DNA of 64,000 bases from Aquabacter sp. L1I39 (GCF_017742835.1 NZ_CP072392.1:1321927-1385926), one strand, 5' to 3'. Counted from the stretch's first letter, positions 1-9,677 are shown. Notes: generated by a model not told the origin, from the sequence alone. Numbers and translations are program-made.

Positions 1-2
1 AC

Positions 3-39
3 AAAACCCCCGATGCTCGAAAGAGCACCGGGGGTTTTT
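3..39 (+). terminator. Rho-independent terminator at window edge
   Basis: A hairpin with arms CCCCC..TGCTC and GAGCA..GGGGG closes on a GAAA tetraloop and is followed by five T. It must end a gene lying before the window. The complementary strand also carries a short T-rich tail (AAAACCCC on the + strand), so it could work in both directions. Confidence 0.8.
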
Positions 40-174
40 CGTGTCCGACACACAGCATTCAAAGGCGCAGGGCCAGAGCAGACTGAGGCCGAAGGTCCCG
101 GTCGCCAGCCGCCGTCCTCTTGCGCGGGCGCGCCATCGGCGTATGCATCCTCCCGCACGAGAGGGGAGGGCACC

Positions 175-975
175 ATGGCCAGCACGGGACCGGGGCAGGC
201 GGAAGACTGGGACGCCGCGCTCTATTTGAAGTTCGAGGATGAGCGCACGCGCCCCTCATCGGACCTTCTCGCGCGCATCCCGCCGATCGCCCCCAAATAT
301 GTGGTGGATCTCGGCTGCGGCCCCGGCAATTCCACGGAACTCCTGGCCCACCGCTTCCCCCAGGCGCAGGTGGCTGGCATCGACACCTCGCCAGACATGA
401 TCGCCGCCGCTCGCAAGCGTTTGCCCGGAGCCACCTTCCTGCGCGGCGACGTCTCGGCACTCTCCCTGGAAATCCCGGCCGACGTGCTGTTTGCCAATGC
501 GGTGCTGCAATGGGTGCCGGACCATGAGGCTCTGATGCCCCGCCTCATGGAACAACTGGCGCCGGGGGGCGTGCTTGCCGTTCAGATGCCCGACAATCTG
601 GAGGAGTCCTCCCATGTGGCGATGCGGGTTGCCGCGGCAGAAGCGCCATGGGCGGACAAGCTGAAGTCCGCCGCCGATGCCCGCACGTCATTGCCGAGCG
701 TCGATGGCTATTACGCCATGCTGCGTCCCCATTGCGCCGCGCTCGACATCTGGCGCACCACCTATCACCATCCGCTCAATGGCCACACCGCCATTGCCGA
801 GTGGGTGAAGAGCACGGGCCTGCGCCCATTCCTCGATCCGCTCACCCCCGAGGAGCGGGAAGCCTATCTGGCGCGCTACACCGAACTGGTCGCGCCCCAT
901 TATCCGGTCCACGCCGACGGCAAGGTGCTGCTGGCTTTTCCCCGTCTCTTCCTGGTGGCACGCAAGCCCTTGTGA
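175..975 (+). CDS. tam: Trans-aconitate 2-methyltransferase-like SAM-dependent methyltransferase
   Basis: A 266-residue class I methyltransferase. Residues about 41-50 carry the SAM-binding motif [12 protein letters not shown], followed by an acidic residue after strand 2 (GIDTSP) and motif ALLW-like region [12 protein letters not shown]. The whole length and the [13 protein letters not shown]-terminus match the Tam family, which methylates trans-aconitate in the cytoplasm. The reading frame is open upstream, but ATG 175 was chosen because GAGGGGAGGG lies just before it and the conserved N-terminus begins there. It stands alone, preceded by a terminator. The exact substrate cannot be fixed from sequence; related family members act on other small acids. 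Confidence 0.82.
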   Translation: MASTGPGQAEDWDAALYLKFEDERTRPSSDLLARIPPIAPKYVVDLGCGPGNSTELLAHRFPQAQVAGIDTSPDMIAAARKRLPGATFLRGDVSALSLEIPADVLFANAVLQWVPDHEALMPRLMEQLAPGGVLAVQMPDNLEESSHVAMRVAAAEAPWADKLKSAADARTSLPSVDGYYAMLRPHCAALDIWRTTYHHPLNGHTAIAEWVKSTGLRPFLDPLTPEEREAYLARYTELVAPHYPVHADGKVLLAFPRLFLVARKPL

Positions 976-1122
976 AGGGGGGCGCGCTCGCGCGGCGCGA
1001 GCCGGCCACAAAGGCGCCCTATGCAGAATGCCATCGGATTGGGCGGCGATCTGATCCATAGTCGATCAAACACTTCCGTCAGCGGAGGCTCGCCGGCGGA
1101 TCGAACAGGAAGGCCCCGCGCC

Positions 1123-1425
1123 ATGACCGAGAGCCCGTTCCAGGAAACCGAGATCGATACCGCCGCAGCGCTCGCCGGCGAAGTGGCGCTGGTGCTGGAT
1201 AAGCCGGTGGCCGTTGTGTTGTTGGATCTCCTCGCCCGCATCATGGACGAGGGAGGGGCGGAGCAATTGCGGGATGTGCTGGAGCATCCCGCCGACATGA
1301 GCGCGGTCTGGACCTTGAAGACGGCCCTCGGAAGCGCCGTCGGTGTGCCCATGGCGCAGGATTATGATGCGCTGGTGGATGAGGCGCGCACGCTCGTGGT
1401 GTCCCGGCTTGAGGCCGCGGACTGA
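1123..1425 (+). CDS. Small conserved hypothetical protein (100 aa)
   Basis: A 100-residue acidic, Leu/Ala-rich, probably helical cytoplasmic protein with no signal peptide, membrane segment or cysteines. ATG 1123 is preceded by AGGAAGG at good spacing, and the codon bias matches its neighbours, so I regard it as a real gene. I do not recognise the family. It lies 147 bp after tam and is closed by a strong bidirectional terminator shared with the convergent metQ. No function is proposed. Confidence 0.6.
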   Translation: MTESPFQETEIDTAAALAGEVALVLDKPVAVVLLDLLARIMDEGGAEQLRDVLEHPADMSAVWTLKTALGSAVGVPMAQDYDALVDEARTLVVSRLEAAD

Positions 1426-1451
1426 TCCGAAAGGCGCCAAGGACGTCCCAG

Positions 1452-1491
1452 CAAAAAAAGAAGCGCCGCTCCGGAGGGGCGGCGCTTTTCA
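1452..1491. terminator. Bidirectional terminator between orphan gene and metQ
   Basis: Arms AAGCGCCGCTCC and GGGGCGGCGCTT (one mismatch) form a 12-bp stem with a 3-base loop. The + strand continues with TTTTC and the minus strand with a run of T from the AAAAAAAG upstream, so it can end both convergent genes. Confidence 0.85.
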
Positions 1492-1524
1492 CGTTTCAGG
1501 AGGCGAGGAAGGGCCCCGCCGTCC

Positions 1525-2304
1525 TCACCAGCTCGGCAGCACGGAGCCCTTGAAGGTGGTCAGGATGAATTCCTTCACTTCGGGCGAGCGATAGCTGTCC
1601 ACCAGGATCTTCACATAAGGCTTGTCCTTGTCCGCCACGCGCACGGCGATGACGTTCACATAGGGGCCCTTGGGGTCCTCGCGCAGGATGGGATCCTTCA
1701 CCGGGTCCAAGCCGGCTTCCTTGGCATAATTGGTGTTGATGCCGGCGGCGGCGAGGTCGGGCAGAGAGCGCGGCAGCTGGGCCGCGTCGATCTCCACGAT
1801 CTTCAGCTTCTTCGGATTCTCGGTGATATCCGCCACCGACGGCTTGAAGCCGACGCCGTCGCGCAGCTTGATATAGCCCTTGTCCCGCAGGAGCAGCAGG
1901 ACGCGCCCGCCATTGGTGGGATCGTTGGGAATGCCAACGCTCGCGCCCGCCGGCAGATCATCGAGGCTTTTATACTTGGTGGAATAGATGCCGATGGGGA
2001 AGTTTACCGTCTGAGCCACCGACACCAGCTTGTAGCCGCGATCGGCCACCTGGTTATCCAGATAGGGCTGGTGCTGGAACGAGTTGGCCTGCAGTTCGCC
2101 GGAATTCAGCGCCTCGTTGGGCACCACATAGTCGGAGAATTCGACAATCTGGATGTCGAGGCCCTGCTTGGCGGCAATGGGCTTCACCGCTTCCAGGATC
2201 TGGGCATGGGGGCCGGGGGTGACGCCCACCTTGATGGTTTCGGCGCCGGCGGCGGTGGCGACGAGCGCCAGGGCCACGCCGGCCAGAAGGCTGCGAAGGG
2301 TCAT
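1525..2304 (-). CDS. metQ: MetQ, methionine ABC transporter substrate-binding protein
   Basis: A 259-residue NlpA/MetQ-family periplasmic protein that captures D/L-methionine for MetNI. Residues 1-21 are a Sec signal peptide ending AAGA; the mature protein begins ETIKVGVTPGPHAQI, the family signature. NSFQHQPYLD (about 76-85) and GIPNDPTNGGRVL (about 124-136) are typical ligand-cleft motifs. There is no cysteine at the signal-peptide end, so unlike E. coli MetQ it is probably a soluble periplasmic protein and not a lipoprotein. Its ATG has CAGGAGAAA just upstream. It is the third gene of metN-metI-metQ, 54 bp after metI. Confidence 0.93.
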   Translation of the reverse strand: MTLRSLLAGVALALVATAAGAETIKVGVTPGPHAQILEAVKPIAAKQGLDIQIVEFSDYVVPNEALNSGELQANSFQHQPYLDNQVADRGYKLVSVAQTVNFPIGIYSTKYKSLDDLPAGASVGIPNDPTNGGRVLLLLRDKGYIKLRDGVGFKPSVADITENPKKLKIVEIDAAQLPRSLPDLAAAGINTNYAKEAGLDPVKDPILREDPKGPYVNVIAVRVADKDKPYVKILVDSYRSPEVKEFILTTFKGSVLPSW

Positions 2305-2358
2305 GGGATTTCTCCTGGATGTTTCTGAAGACGTGGGATTTTGGAACCGGCCGCCGGG

Positions 2359-3039
2359 TCAGTCCCGGCGGTTGCGCTTGTCGAGGCGGCGGGCGAGCAG
2401 GTCGCCGGCGCTCTGCACCAGTTGCACCAGCAGGATCAGCACCACCACCACGGTGGCCATCACCTCCGGCATGAAGCGCTGGTAGCCAAAGCGGATGCCG
2501 AGGTCGCCGAGGCCGCCGCCACCCACCGCGCCCACCATGGCCGAGTAGCCGAGGAGGCTGACAGCCGCCAGCGTCAGGGCCAGCGTGATGGCCGGCAGGG
2601 CCTCGGGGAGGAGCACCTTCACCACGATCTGCACCGGGCTTGCGCCCATGGCGCGGGCAGCTTCCACCAGCCCCTGGTCCACCTCCCGGATGGCCCCTTC
2701 GATGAGGCGGGCGATGAAGGGGGCAGCCGCAACGGTCAGCGGGACGATGGCCGCATTGGTGCCGATGGATGTGCCGGCGATCAGCCGGGTAAAGGGGATG
2801 ATGGCCACCACCAGGATGATGAAGGGCGTGGAGCGGGCCGCATTCACCACCAGCCCCAAGGCGTGGTTGACGAGGGGGGCTGCGAACAGCTCGCCCGAGC
2901 GGCTGGTGGCCAGGAACACGCCCAGCGGCAGGCCGATGGCGGTGCCGATGATGCCGGCCACGGCCACCATATAGAGGGTGGCCTTGGTGGCCTCGATCAG
3001 CAGGTCGACCATGGCGGGGGTGAGGAAATCAAGCGACAT
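2359..3039 (-). CDS. metI: MetI, methionine ABC transporter permease
   Basis: A 226-residue inner-membrane permease with about five hydrophobic segments and the binding-protein-dependent transport signature [24 protein letters not shown] (the EAA loop, about 136-159) that docks on MetN. Length and sequence fit MetI. Its start overlaps the end of metN by 11 bp, indicating translational coupling. The protein forms the methionine channel with MetN as ATPase and MetQ as binding protein. Confidence 0.93.
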   Translation of the reverse strand: MSLDFLTPAMVDLLIEATKATLYMVAVAGIIGTAIGLPLGVFLATSRSGELFAAPLVNHALGLVVNAARSTPFIILVVAIIPFTRLIAGTSIGTNAAIVPLTVAAAPFIARLIEGAIREVDQGLVEAARAMGASPVQIVVKVLLPEALPAITLALTLAAVSLLGYSAMVGAVGGGGLGDLGIRFGYQRFMPEVMATVVVVLILLVQLVQSAGDLLARRLDKRNRRD

Positions 3040-4156
3040 AGCCGAGCACCTCCGTGCTGAGATCGAGCCGCTCCACGGCGGCGCGCATGGCCTCCACGGT
3101 GCCGGGCGTGCTGGGCACGCCCACCACGATCACGCCGAACGGCACGCCGGCAATGTCGTCCACCTGGGCCTGGATAATGTTGAGGTCGATGCCCAGCACC
3201 CGCGACACCCGCGAGAGCACCGGGTCGGTGGCATGGTTACCGGTGAACACCACGCGCACCAGCGCCTGACCGCCGGCGACCGGCTCGGGGTGCAGGCGAT
3301 CGGCGATGTAAGGCGGGAGGGAGGCGCCCGTCAGGGCCGAGATGAAGGACCGCGTAGTGGCGTGCTGGGGCCGGGCGAAGATTTCATAGGTCGGGCCATC
3401 TTCCACGATCCGCCCGCCGTCCAGCACCGCCACCCGGTCGGCCACCGCCTTTATCACTCCCATCTCATGGGTGATGAGCAGGACGGTGAGGTTCAGCTCC
3501 GCATTCACCTTGCGCAGCAAAGCGAGGATCTGGTTGGTGGTTTCGGGGTCCAGCGCCGAGGTGGCCTCGTCCGAGAGCAGGACGCGGGGGCGCATGGCGA
3601 GGGCCCGCGCAATGCCCACCCGCTGCTTCTGGCCACCCGACAACTCTGCCGGATAGCGGTCGCGCTTGTCGGCGAGGCCCACCAGGTCCAGCAGCGGCTC
3701 CACGCGGGCCTTGATCTCGCGGGCGGGGACACCGGCAATCTCAAGCGGCAGAGCGGCGTTCTCGAAGGCGGTGCGGCGGGCCAGCAGGTTGAAGTGCTGG
3801 AAGATCATGCCGATGGAGCGGCGTGCCTCGCGCAGGCCCGGCTCCGACAGAGCGGTAATATCGGTGCCATCCACCACCACGCGGCCGGAGGTGGGGCGCT
3901 CCAGCCCGTTCACCAGACGGATAAGGGTGGACTTGCCGGCGCCCGATCGGCCGATGACGCCTACGATGGTGCCTTCCGGCACCGCGAGGTTCACGTCCGA
4001 GAGCGCCGCGACCTCGGGCGTGCCGCGCCGGGCCGCAAAGGTCTTGCCCACATGCTCGAACTGGACGACGGAGGGCGTCACGGCTTGCGGTCTTCCTGTT
4101 GGGTCCGCCAAGGCTGCAACGGGGGCGGAAAGGGGCGAAAGGGCATTCATGCGCAT
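3029..4156 (-). CDS. metN: MetN, methionine ABC transporter ATPase
   Basis: A 375-residue ABC ATPase. Walker [10 protein letters not shown] is at about 69-77, the signature [15 protein letters not shown] near 165-180, Walker B ending in [11 protein letters not shown], and the H-loop LLITHEMG. The C-terminal ~75 residues are the NIL domain, which in E. coli MetN binds methionine and trans-inhibits transport. About 30 residues precede the first beta strand ([11 protein letters not shown]), longer than usual. Two in-frame ATG codons (4156 and 4150) are both possible; I use the first. It is the promoter-proximal gene of the operon, with 381 bp of non-coding sequence before it. Confidence 0.93.
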   Translation of the reverse strand: MRMNALSPLSAPVAALADPTGRPQAVTPSVVQFEHVGKTFAARRGTPEVAALSDVNLAVPEGTIVGVIGRSGAGKSTLIRLVNGLERPTSGRVVVDGTDITALSEPGLREARRSIGMIFQHFNLLARRTAFENAALPLEIAGVPAREIKARVEPLLDLVGLADKRDRYPAELSGGQKQRVGIARALAMRPRVLLSDEATSALDPETTNQILALLRKVNAELNLTVLLITHEMGVIKAVADRVAVLDGGRIVEDGPTYEIFARPQHATTRSFISALTGASLPPYIADRLHPEPVAGGQALVRVVFTGNHATDPVLSRVSRVLGIDLNIIQAQVDDIAGVPFGVIVVGVPSTPGTVEAMRAAVERLDLSTEVLGYVA

Positions 4157-4398
4157 GTCACCATGGCAAGGCCGCGCACGCCAGCGACCGGCTTAGAGCT
4201 GGGGCGTCAGGTGCGGCGGGGAGAAGATGAGGTGGGCGGAAAGATGCGCGGGCGTCTGAGCCAGAGCCGGGCGCGCATGCCGAATGCAACCAACGGACCG
4301 CGCGCCGGGGCGTGCGGGGCCGCTGGGTTTCACATTCGCATACACCGGCAGCGCGTCATGGCCGCACCCGTTTCTTGAAGATCCTGCGGCGCAACATC

Positions 4399-4414
4399 GT
4401 TCGATTTGTCGAAC
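4399..4414. promoter_or_regulatory. Perfect inverted repeat upstream of metN
   Basis: GTTCGATTTGTCGAAC is a perfect 6-bp inverted repeat with a 4-base centre, about 245 bp upstream of the metN start. It lacks a T-run, so it looks more like a protein-binding site than a terminator. Its regulator is unknown. Confidence 0.35.
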
Positions 4415-4454
4415 AAGTCAAGTGGGGTCAGACATGCGCGAATGACATGTGGAA

Positions 4455-4485
4455 ACGGCGCGGGGAGGTTTGTCTCCCGCGCCGT
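4455..4485 (-). terminator. Terminator of the RND efflux operon
   Basis: Arms ACGGCGCGGGGAG and CTCCCGCGCCGT form a 12-bp stem (one bulged G). Read on the minus strand it is followed by TTTCC, a short T-tail, 53 bp after the pump stop codon. Confidence 0.6.
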
Positions 4486-4537
4486 CTGATGAGGGCGTTC
4501 TTAAATCAGAACTTGGGTCGCTCTTGTCGCGACCGGA

Positions 4538-7500
4538 TCACTCTGCCGCCTTGGGATAGGGGGCGGCGTTCCGGTGCGGGTCGTGCTGGTCCCCATGAGA
4601 CGTATTCGCCTCGTCCCTGGCGCCGATGAAGCGTCCGAACACCCGGCCGAGAATCCGGCGCAAGTCGTCCATCACTGTGAAGACAGCCGGCACGAACACC
4701 AGCGACAGCACGGTGGAGGCCAGCAAGCCTCCGATCACGGCAATGGCCATGGGCGCGCGGAAGGCACCGCCTTCGCCTAGGGCCAGGGCCGAGGGGATCA
4801 TGCCCGCCGCCATGGCGATGGTGGTCATGACGATGGGTTGGGCGCGCTTGCGCCCCGCTTCCATCAGCGCCTCGAAGCGGGAATGGCCCAGCGCCATGGC
4901 TTCCACCGCGAAATCCACCAGGAGGATGGCGTTCTTGGTGACGATGCCCATGAGCATCAGGAAGCCGATGACCACCGGGAGCGACACCGAGTTGCCGGTC
5001 AGCAGCAGGGCGATGAAGGCGCCGCCCACCGAGAGCGGCAGGGAGATGAGGATGGTGATGGGCTGCAGCACGTCCTGGAACAGCAGCACCAGCACCGCCA
5101 GCACCAGCATGACGCCCGCTGCGATGGCAAGGGCAAAGCCGGTGAACACCTCCTCCATGATCTCCGCGTCGCCCGATTCCTTCAGCGTGACGCCGGCCGG
5201 CAGATCGCGGGCCGCGGGAAGCGCCTTGACCTGTTCGAGCGCGGTGCCGAGCGGCGTGTCGCCCACCAGGTCCGCCTCCACTGCGATGCGCCGTGCCCGG
5301 TCATAGCGTTCCAGCGCCGTGGGGCCCTTGCCGAACTCGATGGTGGCGACCGCCGAGAGCGGCACGGACACGCCGGTTTTGGTGGGCACGCGGATGGCAT
5401 CGAACGTGGACAGGCGCGCCCGCGCCCGCTCGTCCATCTGCACCCGGATGTCGATTTGCCGGTCCTTGGCCGAGAATTTGGCGAGGTTGGCATTGATGTC
5501 GCCGATGGTGGCGATCCGCACCGTCTCCGCGATGGTGTCCACCGAGACGCCGAGCTGCGCCGCTTGGTCGAGCTTGGGGATGATGCGGATCTCGGGCCGG
5601 TCCAGCGAGGCGCTGGACACCACGTTGGAGAGCACCGGCACCTGGTCGCGCACCTCCTTCTCGAGCTTCAGCGCCGCTTCCTCAACCGCCTCGCCGTCAT
5701 TGCCGGAGAGGATGACGCTGAAGCCGCGCTGCGCTGCCTGGCCGTTGGGACTCCAGGTGAAGCGCATGTCGGGAATAGCAGTGAGCTTGTCGTGCAGGCG
5801 GCCCTCAAAGGTCTTCTGGTCGACGGCGCGCTCCTTGCGTGGCTTCAGGTTGGCCACGATCTGCGACTTGCGCACCTCGCCCGCCGACAGGGCCATTCCC
5901 CCGTCGCCGCCGGTACCAGCGGTGGCATAGACGCTTGCCACCTCAGGCTGGTCGAGGAGCAGGCGGGTGATGCGGTCGGACACGTCCTGTGTTTCCCCCA
6001 GCGTGGTGCCCGGCGGCAGCTCGATGGACAGCATGGAGCGCGAGATGTCGTTGCTGGGTAAGAAGCCGGAGGGCAGCAGCGTCGACAGGTAGATGGTCCC
6101 CGCGAACACCCCGAAGCCCATGAGGATGGTCACGAAGCGGTGCCGCACCGACCAGCCCAGTAGGCGCACATAATTGCGCATCACCATGCCTTCCTTGACC
6201 TGGTGATGACCGCTGTCGCGCAGGAAATAGGCGGCGAGCAGGGGCGTGATGAGCCGGGCCACCGCCAGGGAGAACAGCACCGCGATGGCGACCGTGATGC
6301 CGAACTGCTTGAAATACTGGCCGGCAATGCCACCCATGAAGGAGACCGGCACGAACACGGCGGCGATGGTGAGCGTGGTCGCCACCACCGCGAGGCCGAT
6401 CTCGTCCGCCGCCTCGATGGAGGCGCGGTAAGGCGACTTGCCCTGCCGCATGTGCCGGACGATGTTCTCGATCTCAACGATGGCATCGTCCACCAGGATG
6501 CCGGTCACCAGCGTGATGGCCAGGAGGCTCACCGCATTCAGCGAGAAGCCCAGCAGGTCCATGATCCAGAAGGTGGGCAGGATGGAGAGCGGGATGGCCA
6601 GCGTGGTGATGATGGTGGCCCGCCAGTCCCTCAGGAACAGGAACACCACCACCACGGCGAGAATCGCGCCCTCGATCAGGGTGTGCATGGCGGACTCGTA
6701 GTCCGCCTTGGTGTAGCGCACCGTGGTGTCGATCATGGAGAAGGTGACGTCGGGATGGGCCGCGCCGAGCTTCTTGATCTCGGCCTGGACGCGCTCCTCC
6801 ACCACCACATCGGAAAAGCCTTTGGCGCGATAGACGCCGAAGGCCACCACGGGCCGCCCATCGAGCCGCGCAAACACGCGCGGCTCCGCCGAGCCATCAT
6901 AGACACGGCCGAGAGTCTTGAGGCGCACATAGCGCCCATTGGACAGCACGATGCGCATGTCGGCGAGGGCGTCCACGGTGGTGGCGCCCGCCAGCGTGCG
7001 GATGGACTGCTCCTGCGTGCCCACCTCGCCGCGCCCTCCGGACACGTCGAGATTGGTGGCCTTGAGCTGGCGGCTGACTTCGGCCGCGGTAATGCCGAGC
7101 GCCATCAGCCGGTCGGGATCGAGCGAGACGCGGATCTCCCGGTCGACGCCGCCTTCGCGCTTTACTTGCGCCACGCCGCGAATGCCCTGCACGGCGCGTG
7201 CGACCGTGTCGTCCACAAACCAGGACAATTCCTCCGGGCTCAGCGTCGCTGAAGAGACCGCGAAGGTTATGATGGGCAGGCCCTCAATGTCGACGCGCTG
7301 GATCAACGGTTCGTCGATGGATTGGGGCAGCTCGGTCCTGATCTTCGTCACTGCGTCGCGGGTGTCGTTCACCGCCCGGTCCACTGCCGTTTCCAGGTGG
7401 AACTCGATGGTGGTGACGGATGCGCCCTCCGAGATGGAGGAGGAGATGTGCTTCACTCCGGAGACGCCGGCGACCGCATTCTCAATCTTCTTAGTTACCT

Positions 7501-7690
7501 GGGTCTCCAGTTCGCTTGGGGCAGAGCCGGGCTGGGTGACTGTGACCATGACGATGGGCACGTCGATGTTCGGCATTTGCGTCACCGGCAGGGACCGGAA
7601 ATGCACGATGCCGAGCGCGGTCAGCACCACGAACAGGACGAGCGCGGGAATGGGCTTGCGGATCGCCCAGGCGGAAATGTTGAGCGCCAT
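4538..7690 (-). CDS. RND efflux pump, HAE1/AcrB-MexF-like inner-membrane transporter
   Basis: A 1050-residue RND proton antiporter of normal length. It opens with a membrane segment (PIPALVLFVVLTALGIV), has two large periplasmic loops, and ends in a second six-helix bundle. GILVDDAIVEIENIVRH near 400 carries the paired Asp of the proton relay in helix 4, and PLSVGGAFIALLLTG with GIVTKNAILLVDFA marks the second half. It would export hydrophobic compounds through a tripartite complex with the upstream membrane fusion protein and an outer-membrane TolC-like channel, which is not encoded nearby. The start codon overlaps the fusion protein stop (TGATG). Substrate range is unknown. Confidence 0.92.
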   Translation of the reverse strand: MALNISAWAIRKPIPALVLFVVLTALGIVHFRSLPVTQMPNIDVPIVMVTVTQPGSAPSELETQVTKKIENAVAGVSGVKHISSSISEGASVTTIEFHLETAVDRAVNDTRDAVTKIRTELPQSIDEPLIQRVDIEGLPIITFAVSSATLSPEELSWFVDDTVARAVQGIRGVAQVKREGGVDREIRVSLDPDRLMALGITAAEVSRQLKATNLDVSGGRGEVGTQEQSIRTLAGATTVDALADMRIVLSNGRYVRLKTLGRVYDGSAEPRVFARLDGRPVVAFGVYRAKGFSDVVVEERVQAEIKKLGAAHPDVTFSMIDTTVRYTKADYESAMHTLIEGAILAVVVVFLFLRDWRATIITTLAIPLSILPTFWIMDLLGFSLNAVSLLAITLVTGILVDDAIVEIENIVRHMRQGKSPYRASIEAADEIGLAVVATTLTIAAVFVPVSFMGGIAGQYFKQFGITVAIAVLFSLAVARLITPLLAAYFLRDSGHHQVKEGMVMRNYVRLLGWSVRHRFVTILMGFGVFAGTIYLSTLLPSGFLPSNDISRSMLSIELPPGTTLGETQDVSDRITRLLLDQPEVASVYATAGTGGDGGMALSAGEVRKSQIVANLKPRKERAVDQKTFEGRLHDKLTAIPDMRFTWSPNGQAAQRGFSVILSGNDGEAVEEAALKLEKEVRDQVPVLSNVVSSASLDRPEIRIIPKLDQAAQLGVSVDTIAETVRIATIGDINANLAKFSAKDRQIDIRVQMDERARARLSTFDAIRVPTKTGVSVPLSAVATIEFGKGPTALERYDRARRIAVEADLVGDTPLGTALEQVKALPAARDLPAGVTLKESGDAEIMEEVFTGFALAIAAGVMLVLAVLVLLFQDVLQPITILISLPLSVGGAFIALLLTGNSVSLPVVIGFLMLMGIVTKNAILLVDFAVEAMALGHSRFEALMEAGRKRAQPIVMTTIAMAAGMIPSALALGEGGAFRAPMAIAVIGGLLASTVLSLVFVPAVFTVMDDLRRILGRVFGRFIGARDEANTSHGDQHDPHRNAAPYPKAAE

Positions 7691-8877
7691 CAGCGGGCGT
7701 CCTTCGCGGTCTGCAGGGCTTCCACGGGGGTGACATGGTCGCCCTCCCGCAGGAAGCCGCCGGCCCGCACCACCACCTGGTCGCTGGCGCTCACGCCGTG
7801 CACCAATTCCACCCGGCCGTCATCCTTCAGGCCCGGTTCGACGCGTCGCTCGGCCACAATGCCGTCGGTCACCACCAGCACATAGGCGCCCTTCGCGTCG
7901 AACAGCACGGCCGACTGCGGCACCACGAGCCCCTCACGCCGGCCGATCTCGATCAACCCCCGCGCATAGGTGCCGGGCCGAAGCTGGGCGTTCTCGGGCA
8001 GTGCGATTTCCACGTTGCCGAGGCGCGTGGACTTGTCCAGCTGCGCCGAGATGAGACGCACTTCGCCCTGAACGGGCTTGGTAAAGCCCGCAGGCGTGAC
8101 CTCCACGCGCTGCCCAACGGCGATGCGCGGCATGGACGCCTCCGGCACCTCCGCTTCCAGATCGATGGCGCCGTTCTTGGCGATGCGGAAAAGGGGGTCG
8201 GACCGCGTGGACAGCACGATGGAGCCCACGCGCGCATCCCGGGTCAGGATCACCCCGGCTTCGGGCGAACGCACCTCGGTGCGCTGCATCCGCAGTTCGA
8301 TCTCGTCCCGCTGGGCCTTGACGAGCTTAGCATCCGCCTCGGCGGCGAGGAGGGCCTGCCGGGTGGCGGCCACCTGGGCGGCGGCGACCTTCACGGCGCG
8401 CTCGCGCTCATCCAAGGCTTCCTGGGAAATGACGCCGGTCTTGCGCAACTGGCGCGCCCGATCCACCGCCGACGTGGCCTCGGTCTCCTGGGCCAGCATC
8501 TGGTCGAGGGTGGCGCGCTGCTGGGCGATGGCGGCTTCCGCGCGCGCGCCGTTGGCCGTGTTCTGGGCGAGCTGCACCTGGAGCATGTCGCGCGAGAGGC
8601 GCGCGAGCACCTGACCTTTCTCGACCCGGTCGCCCACGTCCGCGAGCAGTTCGATCAGTCGGTAGCCTTCCACTTCCGGCCCGATCTGGATCTCCTCGCG
8701 CGCCTTGAGCGAGCCGGTGGCCAGCAGGGTCTCCGTCATGAGGCGGGTTTGCGGCCGGGTCACGGTAACCGTCAGGCCCTTGCTGCCCTGGGCCGGCTGC
8801 GCATCCGCGCGCGCCGGGCCGGTGACGGCGAGTGTGAGGGCGAGGCCGAGGCCGAGACAGGAGGCGAGGCGGCGCAT
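7690..8877 (-). CDS. RND efflux membrane fusion protein (HlyD/AcrA family)
   Basis: A 395-residue periplasmic adaptor. Residues 1-24 form a signal peptide (RRLASCLGLGLALTLAVTGPARA). A lipoyl/barrel-sandwich half follows (GSLKAREEIQIGPEVEGYR... VEKGQVLARL), then a long helical hairpin rich in Ala, Gln and Arg, the second lipoyl half (VRSPEAGVILTRDARVG), and beta-barrel and membrane-proximal domains. I chose ATG 8877 because the signal peptide begins there. An in-frame ATG at 8988 overlaps the TetR stop (ATGA) and has a better GGGGGAG site, giving a 37-residue extension; that start is a real alternative. It is coupled to the pump gene downstream by TGATG. Confidence 0.88.
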   Translation of the reverse strand: MRRLASCLGLGLALTLAVTGPARADAQPAQGSKGLTVTVTRPQTRLMTETLLATGSLKAREEIQIGPEVEGYRLIELLADVGDRVEKGQVLARLSRDMLQVQLAQNTANGARAEAAIAQQRATLDQMLAQETEATSAVDRARQLRKTGVISQEALDERERAVKVAAAQVAATRQALLAAEADAKLVKAQRDEIELRMQRTEVRSPEAGVILTRDARVGSIVLSTRSDPLFRIAKNGAIDLEAEVPEASMPRIAVGQRVEVTPAGFTKPVQGEVRLISAQLDKSTRLGNVEIALPENAQLRPGTYARGLIEIGRREGLVVPQSAVLFDAKGAYVLVVTDGIVAERRVEPGLKDDGRVELVHGVSASDQVVVRAGGFLREGDHVTPVEALQTAKDAR

Positions 8878-8984
8878 GGGGACGGGGTTCCAAGACGTGA
8901 ATGGGAATGGCCGGGCGCCGTGCGCTCGGTAAACTTGCTCGTGACCATGGGAGAGGATCGCGTCATCCTCGTGGCGCGGGCCGG

Positions 8985-9614
8985 TCATGGCGTGTGCTCC
9001 CCCGGCCCTGACTCAGGCTTGAGCATGCGGCCCACGAGCGTGGAGAAGGCAGGGATGCGATCGGCGATTTTAGCTTCGGGATGGAGCTGGCTATAGAGCA
9101 GCAACCCGTCGCCGATGGCCTGAAGGAGAACCATCAGGTCGTCGGGATCCGCCGTGGAGTCGATCTGCCCTTCTGCCGCTGCGGCGGTGATGGCGCTGCG
9201 CAGCATATCCCGGGTCTCCGCCTCCATTGGTTCCACCTCGTCCCGCAGGCGGGCATTGCGGATCGATTCCACCATGATCTCCGGTCCCAGCTTCGCGCAC
9301 AGCAGGGTGTCCTCGGTGAGGATGGTGACGAGCCCGGCGGCCAGGCCATCGAGGAAGCTCGGCGCGTTGAAGACCTGCTGAAACAGCTGCGCGCGCTCCG
9401 TGCGCTCGCTCTCCACGATGGCGCCGATAAGAGATTCCTTGGAGGGGAAGTAACGGTAGAGGGCACCGGGGCTCATTCCTGCCTCGGTGCAGATCTGCTG
9501 CATGGAGGTGCCGTGGAAGCCGGAGCGGGCAAAGCAGGTCGCGGCCGCGGCAAGAATGCGCCGCTGCTGGTCCGTGCGGTGATCGGACGGGGGCGACGTT
9601 ACCACGTCGTGCAC
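8985..9614 (-). CDS. TetR-family regulator of the RND efflux operon
   Basis: A 209-residue TetR repressor from GTG 9614. The N-terminal helix-turn-helix (residues about 17-60: ILAAAATCFARSGFHGTSM... AGMSPGALYRYFPSKESL) is canonical, followed by an all-helical ligand-binding domain. I prefer GTG 9614 over the upstream in-frame ATG 9776 because TTGAGG lies 6 bases before it, the resulting length is normal, and two operator-like repeats at 9631-9648 and 9678-9695 would otherwise sit inside the coding region. It is the first gene of the operon regulator-fusion protein-pump, and probably represses all three and itself until an effector binds. Confidence 0.88.
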   Translation of the reverse strand: MHDVVTSPPSDHRTDQQRRILAAAATCFARSGFHGTSMQQICTEAGMSPGALYRYFPSKESLIGAIVESERTERAQLFQQVFNAPSFLDGLAAGLVTILTEDTLLCAKLGPEIMVESIRNARLRDEVEPMEAETRDMLRSAITAAAAEGQIDSTADPDDLMVLLQAIGDGLLLYSQLHPEAKIADRIPAFSTLVGRMLKPESGPGEHTP

Positions 9615-9630
9615 GAGGTGCCTCAAGGAT

Positions 9631-9648
9631 GCGAATGAATGTTCGCTC
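9631..9648 (+). promoter_or_regulatory. TetR operator-like site A
   Basis: GCGAATGAATGTTCGCTC contains the palindromic arms GCGAA and TTCGC. It lies 17 bp upstream of the chosen TetR GTG start and matches site B (reverse orientation) at 15 of 18 positions, so it is a likely autoregulatory operator. Confidence 0.6.
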
Positions 9649-9677
9649 TCATATGGGCCGTTCCGGGTCGTGGTCAA

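Larger units (their letters stand above)
4157..4537. other. Intergenic region between metN and the RND operon end
   Basis: This 381-bp stretch holds the metN promoter, an inverted repeat at 4399-4414 and the terminator of the RND operon at 4455-4485. I looked for SAM-II and SAM-V riboswitch core sequences before metN and see neither. No open frame here has a convincing ribosome-binding site. Confidence 0.6.

Noticed and set aside
2978-4378. Long + strand frame opposite metN
   Set aside because: Antisense to metN, which carries all ABC motifs; the frame's protein is low-complexity and His/Gly/Arg-rich.
4157-4400. SAM-II or SAM-V riboswitch before metN
   Set aside because: No match to the conserved pseudoknot sequences on the minus strand.
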